This document shows, piece after piece, positions 32,853 to 41,543 of a DNA stretch of 64,000 bases (position 1 is the first letter of the stretch; every line of letters starts with the position of its first letter). Origin of the DNA: an uncultured Holophaga sp. (GTDB lineage Bacteria; Acidobacteriota; Holophagae; Holophagales; Holophagaceae); the NCBI RefSeq assembly GCF_963677305.1, contig NZ_OY781925.1, forward strand, positions 3,066,783 to 3,130,782, given 5' to 3'. Below the pieces are notes generated by a model. The model searched no databases. It was given only the letters and a program-made list of their open reading frames with translations, and had not been told where the DNA came from. A program made the position numbers and the translations under genes.

Positions 32853-33121
32853 TGGCTTCGATCCAAGAACTCACCCTGCCCATTTCGGGCAAGACCGCCA
32901 CCGTCCGCCGCCCCACGGGCCGCGACATCGTGGGGGCCGAGCAGCTCACCGGCAAGGACGGAGGGGAGCGGGCCTACAACCTCGCCCTCCTCTCCCGGGT
33001 GACCCTGATCGGGGGCGTCACCGTCCCCTACGAGGACCTCCTGGATCTCGATGCCGAGGACATCGGAGCCCTGATGCAGGTGGACCTGGGTTTTACCGAA
33101 TCCCAGCCCAAGCCTTCATAG
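32852..33121 (+). CDS. Tail assembly chaperone, short form (gpE-like)
   Basis: An 89-residue protein (ELTLPISGKTATVRRPTGRDIVGAEQLTGKDGGERAYNLALLSRVTLIGG, read in parts) of the P2 gpE / Mu gp41 tail assembly type. A GGGTTTT slippery heptamer (33088-33094) near its end permits a -1 shift to make the longer form (see next entry). Confidence 0.85.
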   Translation: MASIQELTLPISGKTATVRRPTGRDIVGAEQLTGKDGGERAYNLALLSRVTLIGGVTVPYEDLLDLDAEDIGALMQVDLGFTESQPKPS

Positions 33122-33255
33122 GGCTGGGGAAGGTCACCGGATGGTCCTATCGGGACCTGATGGATATGGAGGCCTCGGAACTCCTCTACTGGCTGGACGA
33201 GGCCTCCGCCTTCGAGGAAGCGCGGGCTGCTGCCATGAAGGAGCAGATGGGCTAG
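33088..33255 (+). CDS. Frameshift extension of the tail chaperone (gpE'-like)
   Basis: In the -1 frame after GGGTTTT the frame stays open to TAG 33255. The added sequence, FIGLGKVTGWSYRDLMDME then ASELLYWLDEASAFEEARA, matches the second half typical of E' and other phage chaperone extensions (WSYEDLMDMPxSELLxWL). No independent start is near. The heptamer is in the correct phase (ctG GGT TTT), so a -1 slip gives a gpE-E' fusion of about 134 residues. Confidence 0.82.
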   Translation, partial: GFYRIPAQAFIGLGKVTGWSYRDLMDMEASELLYWLDEASAFEEARAAAMKEQMG

Positions 33256-33401
33256 TGCCAGAAGGCGGAGAGCAGGTTCCCTCCAATCCTGAACACCCAC
33301 TTGAAGGCGTGGAAAGCAAAGAACAGGGCCGCCAGGAACATCAACCACATTCCCCAGTCGGTGCCCAGCGTTCGGAAAAGGTCCACAGCAAAGGAAACCA
33401 T
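33252..33401 (-). CDS. Antisense small membrane ORF in the tail operon
   Basis: A 49-codon frame on the minus strand fills the gap between the chaperone extension and the tape measure. It reads MVSFAVDLFRTLGTDWGMW, LMFLAALFFAFHAFKWVF, and a Trp/His end, i.e. one clear membrane helix rich in Phe and Trp. No plus-strand gene occupies this gap. It may be a true leftward gene or a coincidence of composition; no ribosome site is strong. Confidence 0.4.
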   Translation of the reverse strand: MVSFAVDLFRTLGTDWGMWLMFLAALFFAFHAFKWVFRIGGNLLSAFWH

Positions 33402-33402
33402 C

Positions 33403-35544
33403 ATGACCCTTCAAGAGATTGGCATCTCCATTTCGGCATACGACCACACCCATGGAGCCATCTCAAAAGTTACGTCGCATTTCGCCAAACTCAAGCGCGA
33501 GATCATGGACGCCTGGAAAGCCGGGGACAAGCTGAAGTCCGTCATCAAGGGTGTGGGGATGCTGGGGGACCACGCCATGATCGCCGGGGGCGCCATGGCA
33601 GGTGCGCTCAACTTCCGGAGCATGGCGGAAGACGCTGTGGAAGCCCAGCACCAGCTGGCTGAGCTGGGGAACATCGCCAACCTGAGCGCTGGAGAGATCA
33701 AGGAGACCCAGTCCCAGCTGCTGGATCTCTCTGCCAGGACGAACCAGACCCAAGGGGCTCTGATCGAAAGCCTGCAGGCACTCATGGGCCGGGGCATGAG
33801 CAAGAACGACTCCATGGTCGTGTTGGAGGACATCGCCAAGGCGGCCACGGCCACCGGCGCCTCGGTGGAGGACCTCTCCAAGACGGTCTTCACCGCGGGC
33901 AGCACCATGAAGATGCCCCTGGGTGAGACCCGGCAGCTCCTGGACTCCCTGGCCCAGGCGGGCAAGGAGGGGTCCTTCGAGCTCAAGGACATGGCCAAGT
34001 CCATCCCCGAGCTCGCAGCCAAGGCCGCGAATCTGAAAATCTACGGCCGCGAGGGCATGGTCCAGCTGGCAGCCTGGGGCCAGATCGCCAAGATGGGCAC
34101 CGATGACCCCAGCGTAGCAGCCAACAACCTGGCCAATTTCCTCGACAAGATTACTGGGAAGGAGGCCGTGAAGACCTTCGCCAAGCACGGCATCAACCTG
34201 CGAGCGGCGACCGAAGAGGCCCGGAAGTCTGGAGACTTCATCGGGACCATGCTCCAAATCATCCAGAGGGACACGAAGGGGGACACCTTCAAGCTCAACG
34301 AGCTCTTCGGGGATGTCCAGGTCAAGAACTTCCTGGCACCAGCCCTGCAGCACATCGAGGAATACCGGGCCATCGCCGCTCACTCCATGGGCGCACGTGG
34401 GGTCGTGGCCCAGGACTACACCCGAATGATGAGCACCGCTGGAGAGAAGGCCAAGCTCCTCAAGATCCAGCTGGCCCAGGTGTTCGTGCCGCAGGCGATG
34501 CCCTGGATCGAGAGGGCGGGCAAAGCCATGGACCTCCTGGCCCGTCACCCCAAGATCCTGGGCGCAGCTGTGAGCGCTGCAATGACCCTGCTCGCTGGTG
34601 GCCTTGCCTTGCGAGTGGGGTCCATGGCGCTCTCGGCTTACGCCCCCATCGTGACGTTGGGGCGCGGGGCCCTGGATGCCGGTCGTTTCATCTCCTATGC
34701 CTCAAAGATGTCCGGCAGCTTCGGCGCAGGACTGGCAAGCTGGGCCCGCCTCCAATTCCCGGTGCTCACCAGCCTGGCCACCGGCATGAAGACCTTCGGG
34801 GTTGCAGCCTGGGGCACAGTGAAGGCCCTCGTCGCCCAGGCGGCCGCTTGGGCCATGACCCCCTGGGGGATGATCACCATCGGGATTGTGGCAGTGGCCG
34901 CAGCCGGCATCTGGCTCTGGAAGAACTGGGACCGGGTGGTCGGGTGGTTCAAGTCCGCCTGGGTCTGGTTCCAGGGGATCTGGTCCAAGGTCCCCGGGTG
35001 GGCCAAGTGGCTCTTCCCCATGATCCAGATCCCCATGTTGATCATCCAGAACTGGAGCAAGATCAAGACGGTCTTCTCGACCCTGTGGTCCTTCATCTCT
35101 GGCATGGCCAAGCAGTTCTGGAGTGCCGGGGCGAACATCGCCAAGGCCATATGGGAAGGGATCAAGAGCGCCGCGATGCGCCCGGTCGAGGCCGTGAAGG
35201 CCATCGTCACCAAGATCCGCCGCTTCCTCCCATTCAGCCCAGCGAAGGAAGGCCCTCTCCAGGACATCCACCGGATCCGCCTAGTGGAGACCATCGCGGA
35301 GAGCATCAAGCCCACGGCCCTCCTGGCGAAGATGGGACAAGTCGCCAGGGTCATGGTCCCCACGCTGTCCCTGGCCATGCCCGCCCCGGGGAGAGCCGCA
35401 TCGGCGCCTGTTGTCATCCATCTGAGCGTCAACGTCCAGGGCACTGCCCAAGACGGCCGCCGCCTGGCCCAGGAGCTGATGCCTGAGCTCACGCGCCAGC
35501 TGGAGATCTACATGGACCGGAAAGCGATGAGGAGCCACGGATGA
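33403..35544 (+). CDS. Tail tape measure protein
   Basis: A 713-residue protein. Residues 1-340 are helical, with the TP901-type tape measure core (NIANLSAGEIKETQSQLLDLSARTNQTQGALIESLQALMGRGMS, VFTAGSTMKMPLGETRQLLDSLAQAGKEG, read in parts). Several hydrophobic segments follow at about 385-530 (MTLLAGGLALRVGSMALSA, MITIGIVAVAAAGIWLW). The C terminus has FLPFSPAKEGPLQDIHRIRLVETIAESIKP. By family rule of thumb (about 0.15 nm per residue) the tail would be near 105 nm. ATG 33403 is chosen over upstream in-frame starts. Confidence 0.9.
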   Translation: MTLQEIGISISAYDHTHGAISKVTSHFAKLKREIMDAWKAGDKLKSVIKGVGMLGDHAMIAGGAMAGALNFRSMAEDAVEAQHQLAELGNIANLSAGEIKETQSQLLDLSARTNQTQGALIESLQALMGRGMSKNDSMVVLEDIAKAATATGASVEDLSKTVFTAGSTMKMPLGETRQLLDSLAQAGKEGSFELKDMAKSIPELAAKAANLKIYGREGMVQLAAWGQIAKMGTDDPSVAANNLANFLDKITGKEAVKTFAKHGINLRAATEEARKSGDFIGTMLQIIQRDTKGDTFKLNELFGDVQVKNFLAPALQHIEEYRAIAAHSMGARGVVAQDYTRMMSTAGEKAKLLKIQLAQVFVPQAMPWIERAGKAMDLLARHPKILGAAVSAAMTLLAGGLALRVGSMALSAYAPIVTLGRGALDAGRFISYASKMSGSFGAGLASWARLQFPVLTSLATGMKTFGVAAWGTVKALVAQAAAWAMTPWGMITIGIVAVAAAGIWLWKNWDRVVGWFKSAWVWFQGIWSKVPGWAKWLFPMIQIPMLIIQNWSKIKTVFSTLWSFISGMAKQFWSAGANIAKAIWEGIKSAAMRPVEAVKAIVTKIRRFLPFSPAKEGPLQDIHRIRLVETIAESIKPTALLAKMGQVARVMVPTLSLAMPAPGRAASAPVVIHLSVNVQGTAQDGRRLAQELMPELTRQLEIYMDRKAMRSHG

Positions 35545-36020
35545 GTTGGGGATCCCTGGGGGACTTGGTCTTCGAGACCATCGCGGGCCCGCTGGACGAG
35601 GCCTACAAGTGGGCCATGGATGTGGCCGAGCATCCGGTCGCAGGGAGGAAGGCCCGCCTTCAAGTCGTGGGGCCCAAGCTCCAGGAACTCACGCTCCGAA
35701 TCCGCCTGCACACCAGTATCAACTCCAGCCCTGAGCTGGACCTGCGGGTTCTGAAGGACTCCATGGAGGCGGGGGAGGTGCTGGACCTGGTCATCGGAGA
35801 GCTTCCTGACCAGGGCCTCTGGGCAGGGCAATGGCTGCTGACCTCCCTCGATCTGGCTGCCATAGAGCGTTGGCCGGGGGGGCTCATCCGCAACACGGAG
35901 GTCACCCTGACCTTGAAGGAGTGGGTGGCCCCCTCTGACCTGACGGTATCCCAGCGGAAGGCGGTCAAGCCCAAGGGCGGGACGATCTCCCCAGCCGTCA
36001 CAGCATCCGGAGCGAAGTGA
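35541..36020 (+). CDS. U: Tail protein gpU-like
   Basis: A 159-residue protein of the P2 gpU type (VLDLVIGELPDQGLWAGQWLLTSLD, then WPGGLIRNTEVTLTLKEW, read in parts), probably a tail-completion component. It overlaps the tape measure stop by 4 bases. Confidence 0.82.
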   Translation: MSWGSLGDLVFETIAGPLDEAYKWAMDVAEHPVAGRKARLQVVGPKLQELTLRIRLHTSINSSPELDLRVLKDSMEAGEVLDLVIGELPDQGLWAGQWLLTSLDLAAIERWPGGLIRNTEVTLTLKEWVAPSDLTVSQRKAVKPKGGTISPAVTASGAK

Positions 36021-36235
36021 TGGCCTCGACCCTGACCCACACCACCACTGACGGCGACCGATGGGACCTCCTGGCCTGGGAGTACTACGGCGACCTGGAC
36101 CAGATCCCCACCCTGACCGCCGCCAACCCCGGCGTCTCCCTTAACCCGATCCTGGAGGCCGGGGTGTCTCTGGTGGTCCCGGTCATTGAGCAGGCGGATG
36201 CCAGCACCCCGGGGCTGCCCCCCTGGAGGTCCTGA
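36020..36235 (+). CDS. X: Tail protein gpX-like (LysM fold)
   Basis: A 71-residue protein with a LysM-like sequence (TTTDGDRWDLLAWEYYGDLDQIPTLTAANPGV, read in parts), as in P2 gpX. It lies between U and D as in P2. GTG 36017 is an alternative start. Confidence 0.82.
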   Translation: MASTLTHTTTDGDRWDLLAWEYYGDLDQIPTLTAANPGVSLNPILEAGVSLVVPVIEQADASTPGLPPWRS

Positions 36236-37212
36236 TGTTGGCAGATCGCCCCATCGTCAAGATCTACGTCAACCACCGGGATGCCACCGGGGACTTCACC
36301 CCCTTCCTGACCAGCCTGACCTTCACGGACCACATGGATGGGGAGGCGGATGGCCTCGAGCTCACCCTGGAGGATGTGGATCAACGCTGGGTCAGAGGGT
36401 GGTACCCAGTGAAGGGCTCCACCATCCAGGCCTGGATCGGCTACGAGGGCGGCCCGCTCCTCTCCTGCGGGGAATTCCAGGTGGACGAGATTGAGGTGAG
36501 CGGCCCCCCAGACACGGTCACCGTACGCGCCGTGGGAGACGCCACCAAGAAGGCCCTCCGAACCAGGCGCAGCAAGGGATACGAGGGTGCGTCCCTTCGG
36601 ACCATCGCCCAGGATGTGGCCTCCCGTCACGGACTCACCCTGGTGGGGACCATCCCTGATGTGCACTGGTCCAGGGTCACCCAGCACCAGGAGGCCGATC
36701 TGGCCTTCCTCCAGCGCCTCGGGTCGGAGCATGGCCTGATCTTCACGGTGAAGGGCTCCAGCTTGGTCTTCCATGAGATCGCCACCCTGGAGGCGCAGAG
36801 CGCCATCCTGACCCTGCAGCGCAAGGATGTCTCCAGCTGGTCTTTCCGTGACAAGGTGGTCCCATCCTCCAGTTCTGTGAGCTTCTTCCGGGGCGACACC
36901 AAGGAGCTGGAGGTGGTGGAGGTCCAGCTGGCCGACCAGACCCATCCGGACAAGAAGAAGTCCCACCGCAGGGTGGAGAGCAAGGGGCACGCCCGGCGCC
37001 TGGCGAAGGCCGCCCTGAGGCGCCACAAATCCTATGAGCGAGAGGGGTCCATCGCCCTCCCTGGCAACGTGTCCCTGGTGGCCGGAGGGAATGTGGAGCT
37101 GTCCGGGTGGGGTGTCCTGGATGGTCTCTGGCTCATGAAATCCGTCACCCACAAGTACGACCGGTCCGGAGGCTATGCCACGGACATGGAGGCCCGCTAT
37201 GTCAGCTCCTGA
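36235..37212 (+). CDS. D: Baseplate hub protein gpD-like
   Basis: A 325-residue protein of the late control D / hub family: SLTFTDHMDGEADGLELTLED, WYPVKGSTIQAWIGYEGG, CGEFQVDEIEVSGPPDTVTVRA, QDVASRHGLTLVG, then QHQEADLAFLQRLGSEHGLIFTVKG and NVSLVAGGNVELSGWG (read in parts). It would form the hub under the tail tube with the gpV spike. Confidence 0.88.
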   Translation: MLADRPIVKIYVNHRDATGDFTPFLTSLTFTDHMDGEADGLELTLEDVDQRWVRGWYPVKGSTIQAWIGYEGGPLLSCGEFQVDEIEVSGPPDTVTVRAVGDATKKALRTRRSKGYEGASLRTIAQDVASRHGLTLVGTIPDVHWSRVTQHQEADLAFLQRLGSEHGLIFTVKGSSLVFHEIATLEAQSAILTLQRKDVSSWSFRDKVVPSSSSVSFFRGDTKELEVVEVQLADQTHPDKKKSHRRVESKGHARRLAKAALRRHKSYEREGSIALPGNVSLVAGGNVELSGWGVLDGLWLMKSVTHKYDRSGGYATDMEARYVSS

Positions 37213-37804
37213 GCAAGCCGCTCCCACCTGGAGGCGAGGGCTGGTCACTGCCGTGGCCGGCCACCAGGTGCGGGTGAAGTTCCCTGACCTGGACGGCATG
37301 ATCTCCGGCCTGCTCCCGGTGGCCTCCTTGGTCACCCTCGGGGCCCGTGTCTGGGCCATGCCCCGGGTGGGCGCCCAGGTGGTGGTGCTCCTGGATGAGA
37401 ACGGGGAGGATGGGGTAGTCCTGGGCGGGGTCTATTCCACGGCAGATCCGGCCCCGAGCTGCTCTGCAGAGGCGATCCATGCGGAGCTGGAGGATGGCAC
37501 CGCCGTCACCCTGCAGACCGGGAAGGTGGTGGTGGACACCCCGGGCGACGTGGAGGCGCAGGCCGGGGGCACGGCCACCCTGAAGGCCACAAAGGTAATC
37601 CTGGATGCCCCCTTGGTCCAGGCCACTCAGGTGCTGCAGGTTGATGGTGTAATCCAGGCCAATGGGGGCATCACCACCTCCTCCGGCGGAGCAGTTCCGG
37701 GATCCCTGACAATGGGCGGGGATGTGGTGGGCGGAACCATCAGCCTGCAGGGCCACACCCACACCGCCCAGGGCAGCACAGCAGAAACCACCACGGCGCA
37801 TTGA
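37199..37804 (+). CDS. V: Baseplate spike protein gpV-like
   Basis: A 201-residue protein: N-terminal OB-fold (RRGLVTAVAGHQVRVKFPDLDG, VWAMPRVGAQVVVLLDENGEDGVVLGGVYS, read in parts), then a repetitive beta-helix (VTLQTGKVVVDTPGDVEAQAGGTATLKATKVIL) and an H-rich tip with GHTHTAQG and ending TTTAH, which in gpV proteins binds iron. ATG 37199 overlaps D by 14 bases. Confidence 0.87.
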   Translation: MSAPEQAAPTWRRGLVTAVAGHQVRVKFPDLDGMISGLLPVASLVTLGARVWAMPRVGAQVVVLLDENGEDGVVLGGVYSTADPAPSCSAEAIHAELEDGTAVTLQTGKVVVDTPGDVEAQAGGTATLKATKVILDAPLVQATQVLQVDGVIQANGGITTSSGGAVPGSLTMGGDVVGGTISLQGHTHTAQGSTAETTTAH

Positions 37805-37855
37805 TTCCATAGCGCTTTCTTGGACCCACTCCGGGGTCCGCCTGACCCTCGGAGC

Positions 37856-38374
37856 ATGGACCTTCCGACCGCTCCGTACTGGCAGTTCGCCCTGGGATCC
37901 CTGGGCGATGTGCTGACGGGCACCGATGAGCTGGCGCAAGCCCTGAAGATCCTGCTGAACACCCCTGTGGGATCGGTGCCCCTGAATCCTGAGTTCGGCT
38001 GCGACATCCTGCAGCACATGGACCGTCCCGGCCCTGGCGCGGTGGCGGCCATCATCCGGGAGGTCTCCCAGGCTGTGGCCAAGTGGGAGCCCCGGATCAC
38101 CCTCTCTGCCGTAAAGGTCCAGGAGATGACCTCCGATGGGGCGGTGACTCTGGCACTCACCTGGACCCCTGCAGAGAGCAGCAGCTCCTCCAGCAGCTCC
38201 TCCAGCAGCTCATCCTCGAGCTCGACCACTGAAGTGAGCGTCACCGGGGACTACGTGCCGACCTCTGCGGTGGGGGCCCCTGGGGGCGTCGCCCCGCTCA
38301 ACGCCTCGGCCCTGGTGCCGGACGAGTATCTCTCCATCAGCATCTCCGGCGAGGTGGACGGAGGTGAGCTGTGA
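37856..38374 (+). CDS. W: Baseplate protein gpW/gp25-like with poly-Ser linker
   Basis: A 172-residue protein. Residues 1-107 match the baseplate wedge W/gp25 fold (GDVLTGTDELAQALKILLNTPVGSVPLNPEFGCDIL, REVSQAVAKWEPRITLSAVKV, read in parts). Then a run of 16 consecutive serines (codons at 38177-38224) and a further 50 residues with VPTSAVGAPGGVAPLNASALVPDEYLS. The serine codons are mixed, so the run is selected or recombined protein sequence, not a simple repeat. The extra tail is not part of standard gpW. Confidence 0.78.
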   Translation: MDLPTAPYWQFALGSLGDVLTGTDELAQALKILLNTPVGSVPLNPEFGCDILQHMDRPGPGAVAAIIREVSQAVAKWEPRITLSAVKVQEMTSDGAVTLALTWTPAESSSSSSSSSSSSSSSSTTEVSVTGDYVPTSAVGAPGGVAPLNASALVPDEYLSISISGEVDGGEL

Positions 38375-39024
38375 CTGTGATCTGGAAGAAGATCAAGGAC
38401 ATCGCCCTCAAGCGCGGCACCCTCGCCAAGATCCTATCCGCCGGCCTCGAGCCTGCGGAACCCGCCGTCATCTGGGATGACCCCACCCAGCCCCGCCTAG
38501 CCATTGGTGACCGGGACGGAGTGCCCCGGGAGGTCCTGGGAGCAGCCCACACCCATGCCACCACGGAGATCTCCGGATTGGAGACCGCCCTCGCCGGGAA
38601 GGCCGACAACGAGCACACCCACGAGATCGCCGATGTGAATGGGCTGGAGGAAGCCCTGGCCGGCGCTGGCGGTGGGGGTGTCACCCGCTCCACCGTCACC
38701 ATCACCCCCACCGCCTCCATTGGGACCGTAGACCTCGGCAGCTTCTTTTCAATCCTGGACGAGAGCGCCACGGTCGCCGGGCGATTCCGACTCTACCGGA
38801 CCGCCGCCGGACGGGCCACCGACTTGGCCCGGAACGTGGGAACTGCGCCCCCCAACAACGTGGGCATCCTCCTGGAGGATGTGTTCACCTCCACCGCCCT
38901 GGCCATCGCTGAGGACCCCGCCCCCTGCTCCCCCGGATCGGACGGGCTCTGCGCCTGGGCCTGGGATGGAGCCACGGACGGGACCGCCACCATCACCCTG
39001 ACCATCCTCACGCTGGAGGCCTGA
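38371..39024 (+). CDS. Tail fibre-like protein
   Basis: A 217-residue protein. It has two copies of a fibre-type repeat (AAHTHATTEISGLETALAGKA and EHTHEIADVNGLEEALAG), common in phage tail fibres and collars, followed by a beta-rich domain. It starts at GTG 38371 overlapping gpW. Confidence 0.7.
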   Translation: MTVIWKKIKDIALKRGTLAKILSAGLEPAEPAVIWDDPTQPRLAIGDRDGVPREVLGAAHTHATTEISGLETALAGKADNEHTHEIADVNGLEEALAGAGGGGVTRSTVTITPTASIGTVDLGSFFSILDESATVAGRFRLYRTAAGRATDLARNVGTAPPNNVGILLEDVFTSTALAIAEDPAPCSPGSDGLCAWAWDGATDGTATITLTILTLEA

Positions 39025-39431
39025 TGTACGTCCCCACGACCACCGGGGTTCTGCCCCTCACCGCCATGGAGGCCCGTGGGTTCGGCACCCTGGCCCCTGC
39101 CGGATTCGCCCTGGATGACGGGGGGCATGGCCTGGAGCTCTGCCCCTGCGCCTTCACGGCCACGGCCTATACCGGTGATCTGGTGCAGGTCCAGGAGGGC
39201 ATCGTGGTCCCGGCCACGGCTGTCCTGCTCTCCGATTGGGGCGTCTGGAAGGAGGCTTCCGCCTTGGCTTCCGGGGACGCCCTGGTGGTCTGGACCGATG
39301 GCGTCCCTGGGCTGGTGACGCTGGAGACTGCCCCGGTGGCCACCTCTGGGGATGGGGTCCTGGTTTGCGCCGGAGAGACTGGGGTGATCTATGGTGCCTC
39401 GGAGTCTGGTCCCTGGGTTCTGGGGAGGTAA
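39024..39431 (+). CDS. Tail-associated protein of unknown function
   Basis: A 135-residue protein, beta-rich, Gly/Ala/Val-rich, with no recognised family (GFGTLAPAGFALDDGGHGLELCPC, IVVPATAVLLSDWGVWKEASAL). It lies between the fibre-like gene and the AT-rich gene, overlapping the first by one base. Probably a minor fibre part. Confidence 0.55.
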   Translation: MYVPTTTGVLPLTAMEARGFGTLAPAGFALDDGGHGLELCPCAFTATAYTGDLVQVQEGIVVPATAVLLSDWGVWKEASALASGDALVVWTDGVPGLVTLETAPVATSGDGVLVCAGETGVIYGASESGPWVLGR

Positions 39432-39433
39432 GG

Positions 39434-40276
39434 ATGACCTCTGTTTATAATGCCGCATTGTTTGAAGGTCAAAACACTGTAACTATGTTTCGCACATGGG
39501 GCAAATGGATTAGCGATGCATTTGCAACTGTAGGTTTAATTAAAACATCAGATAGTGGACAAGTCGACTGGTCGAGTGTAGCTTGGCCCACCACTGCAAC
39601 TACCGTTGCCGGTTATGAAATATGGCGATTCAATGACTCCATACAGAGCGCAGCACCAGTATTTATCAAAATTGAATACGGTTCTGGTGTTAACGGAGGA
39701 AGTTACTCTGGCCTATGGTTGACTGTCGGGACAGGAACGGACGGAGCTGGAACGCTTACAGGTGTAGTATCGACCAGGATAGTTCTTTCTGGAGATGCGA
39801 TAAATACAACAGGATTGCCTTCTGTTATTTCTGGTGGGACTAACCAAATCTGCGGACTGCTGTGGCACACCGGATGCATCACGGTATTCGCCATTGAACG
39901 CACCCACAACTCTTCGGGTAATGACACTAGTGATGGTGTGCAAATCTGGACTTTTCTAGGCAGAGGGGCTGCACAGGCATTCCAATACATATCGTTTAGT
40001 GCTGCATACACTCAATACACCCACTGGAACGTTTCGGCTCCACCAGCTGGCACTGGCGTCAATGGCAACAACGTTGCTTTATACCCTGTGCGCGGGTGGA
40101 ACCCAGGAGAAACGCCAGCAAGTTCACAGTTATTTACATATTTTACCTCAGATATAACTGCAGCATCCAAGCCATCTGTGACCCTGTGGGATGGGAGTTC
40201 AGTGGTGATTTTTGCAAGCTCGACATCCTCGATCTCGTATGGAGGATCTACAGGCATTGCTATTAGGGCTGACTAA
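39434..40276 (+). CDS. AT-rich tail insertion gene, candidate receptor-binding protein
   Basis: A 280-residue protein with Ser/Thr/Gly/Asn/Tyr-rich beta character (TAFNDSIQS, EYGSGVNGGSYSGLWLTVG, NVSAPPAGTGVNGNN). Its DNA is much less GC-rich than all other tail genes, pointing to recent exchange. The ATG at 39434 follows GTAAGG. It lies between gpW and baseplate J, where standard P2-like phages have no gene, next to fibre-like genes. A variable, host-contact protein is the best guess; no family is recognised. Confidence 0.6.
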   Translation: MTSVYNAALFEGQNTVTMFRTWGKWISDAFATVGLIKTSDSGQVDWSSVAWPTTATTVAGYEIWRFNDSIQSAAPVFIKIEYGSGVNGGSYSGLWLTVGTGTDGAGTLTGVVSTRIVLSGDAINTTGLPSVISGGTNQICGLLWHTGCITVFAIERTHNSSGNDTSDGVQIWTFLGRGAAQAFQYISFSAAYTQYTHWNVSAPPAGTGVNGNNVALYPVRGWNPGETPASSQLFTYFTSDITAASKPSVTLWDGSSVVIFASSTSSISYGGSTGIAIRAD

Positions 40277-40458
40277 TGACCACTTACGCGACTTTCCCAA
40301 CTGCTGGAGATGATTCAACGGCCAAAGTCTCGGCACCGACCCCGTGCGGTGCCGTGGTCCTGGCGAAGAACATGGCGCAGACGGTGAACGGAGGCAGTGC
40401 CTACAACGCGGGCCTGACCCCCACCACGGGACGCATCTTCCCCAGGAGCAATCGGTGA
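40276..40458 (+). CDS. Small tail protein
   Basis: A 60-residue protein (TYATFPTAGDDSTAKVSAPTPCGAVVLAKNMAQTVNGGSAYNAG, read in parts). It overlaps the AT-rich gene by one base and gpJ by 4. Base composition returns to the phage norm in its second half, so the exchange breakpoint is near 40310. Confidence 0.6.
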   Translation: MTTYATFPTAGDDSTAKVSAPTPCGAVVLAKNMAQTVNGGSAYNAGLTPTTGRIFPRSNR

Positions 40459-41543
40459 GCACACCCTCCTTCCTCACCACGACCACGTCCACAATCCTCT
40501 CTGAGGTGGTCTCCTCCATGGAGTCCGCCCTGGGCAAAACGCTCTACGCGGCCCAGCTGGAGCGGATCCTCTGCCAGGTCATGGCCTATCGGGAGGTGCT
40601 GCTGCGCTTGGCGATCCAGGCGGCCGCAGAGCAGAACCTGGTGGACTACGCCACCGGGACCCGCCTCGAGGCCCTGGGGGATCTCGTGGGGGTCTCCAGC
40701 CGCAAGGCGGCCGAGCCTGCCACGGTGACTTGGCGCGTGACCCTGCCCGAAACCTCCACCAGCGACACCACAATCAGCAGCGGATGGGAGTGCACCGACA
40801 CCAGTGGACTCCTCTGGCTGACCACAGCGGATGTAACCATCCCCGCAGGGAGCCTCAACGGGGACGTCGCCGCTCAGTGCGAGGCCGCCGGGACATCGGG
40901 CAACGGCCTGGTGGCCGGCACCTCCTTCAGTCCCCTGACCAGCGCCGCGACCGTGGTGAGCCTGGACGAGTCCACCGGTGGCACCGCAGAAGAGACCGAT
41001 GACGCTCTCCGGGCCAGGATCCTGGCCGCCCCTTTCGGATTCAGCGCAGCTGGCCCCGCGAAGGCCTACTACTACCACGCCCTCAACGCCGATGCCTCGG
41101 TGGTGGATGTGGGGGTGATGACCGGCGATCCCGGCGAGGTCCTGGTCTACCCCCTATCTCAGGATGGGATGCCTTCCGCAGAGCTCATCGCCACCATCCA
41201 GGAGGCCCTCGACTCGGAGACCGTCCGCCCTCTCTGCGACCTGGTCACGGTCGCTGCCCCCACAGAGGTGGCCTACAGCATCGCAGCCTCCATCACCCTG
41301 GCTGCCACCGCAGACCAGGACGAGGTCATGGACGCCGTCCAGACCGCTGCTGACGCCTACGTCCAGGACCGAGCCTCCGCCCTGGGGAAAGACCTCATCG
41401 GCTCCCAGATCATCGCCAAGCTCGGATCCGTGGACGGGGTCTACAAGGTGGAGCTTTCCGGATGGACCGACCAGGTGCTGGCCCGGAGCCAGTGGGCCAA
41501 CGGATCCGTGACTCTCACGGTCGCAGGGATCGCCGATGAGTAG
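40455..41543 (+). CDS. J: Baseplate assembly protein J
   Basis: A 362-residue protein of the baseplate J family: QAAAEQNLVDYATGTRLEALGDLVGVSSRKAA near the start, CEAAGTSGNGLVAGTSFSPL, ETDDALRARILAAPFGFSAAGPAKAYYYHALNAD, and DVGVMTGDPGEVLVYPLSQDG (read in parts). It starts at GTG 40455, overlapping the previous stop. Confidence 0.9.
   Translation: MSTPSFLTTTTSTILSEVVSSMESALGKTLYAAQLERILCQVMAYREVLLRLAIQAAAEQNLVDYATGTRLEALGDLVGVSSRKAAEPATVTWRVTLPETSTSDTTISSGWECTDTSGLLWLTTADVTIPAGSLNGDVAAQCEAAGTSGNGLVAGTSFSPLTSAATVVSLDESTGGTAEETDDALRARILAAPFGFSAAGPAKAYYYHALNADASVVDVGVMTGDPGEVLVYPLSQDGMPSAELIATIQEALDSETVRPLCDLVTVAAPTEVAYSIAASITLAATADQDEVMDAVQTAADAYVQDRASALGKDLIGSQIIAKLGSVDGVYKVELSGWTDQVLARSQWANGSVTLTVAGIADE

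Noticed and set aside
38161..38230. A microsatellite or CRISPR-like repeat in the serine run.
   Set aside because: It is a coding run of mixed serine codons without spacers. No CRISPR array was seen anywhere in the window.
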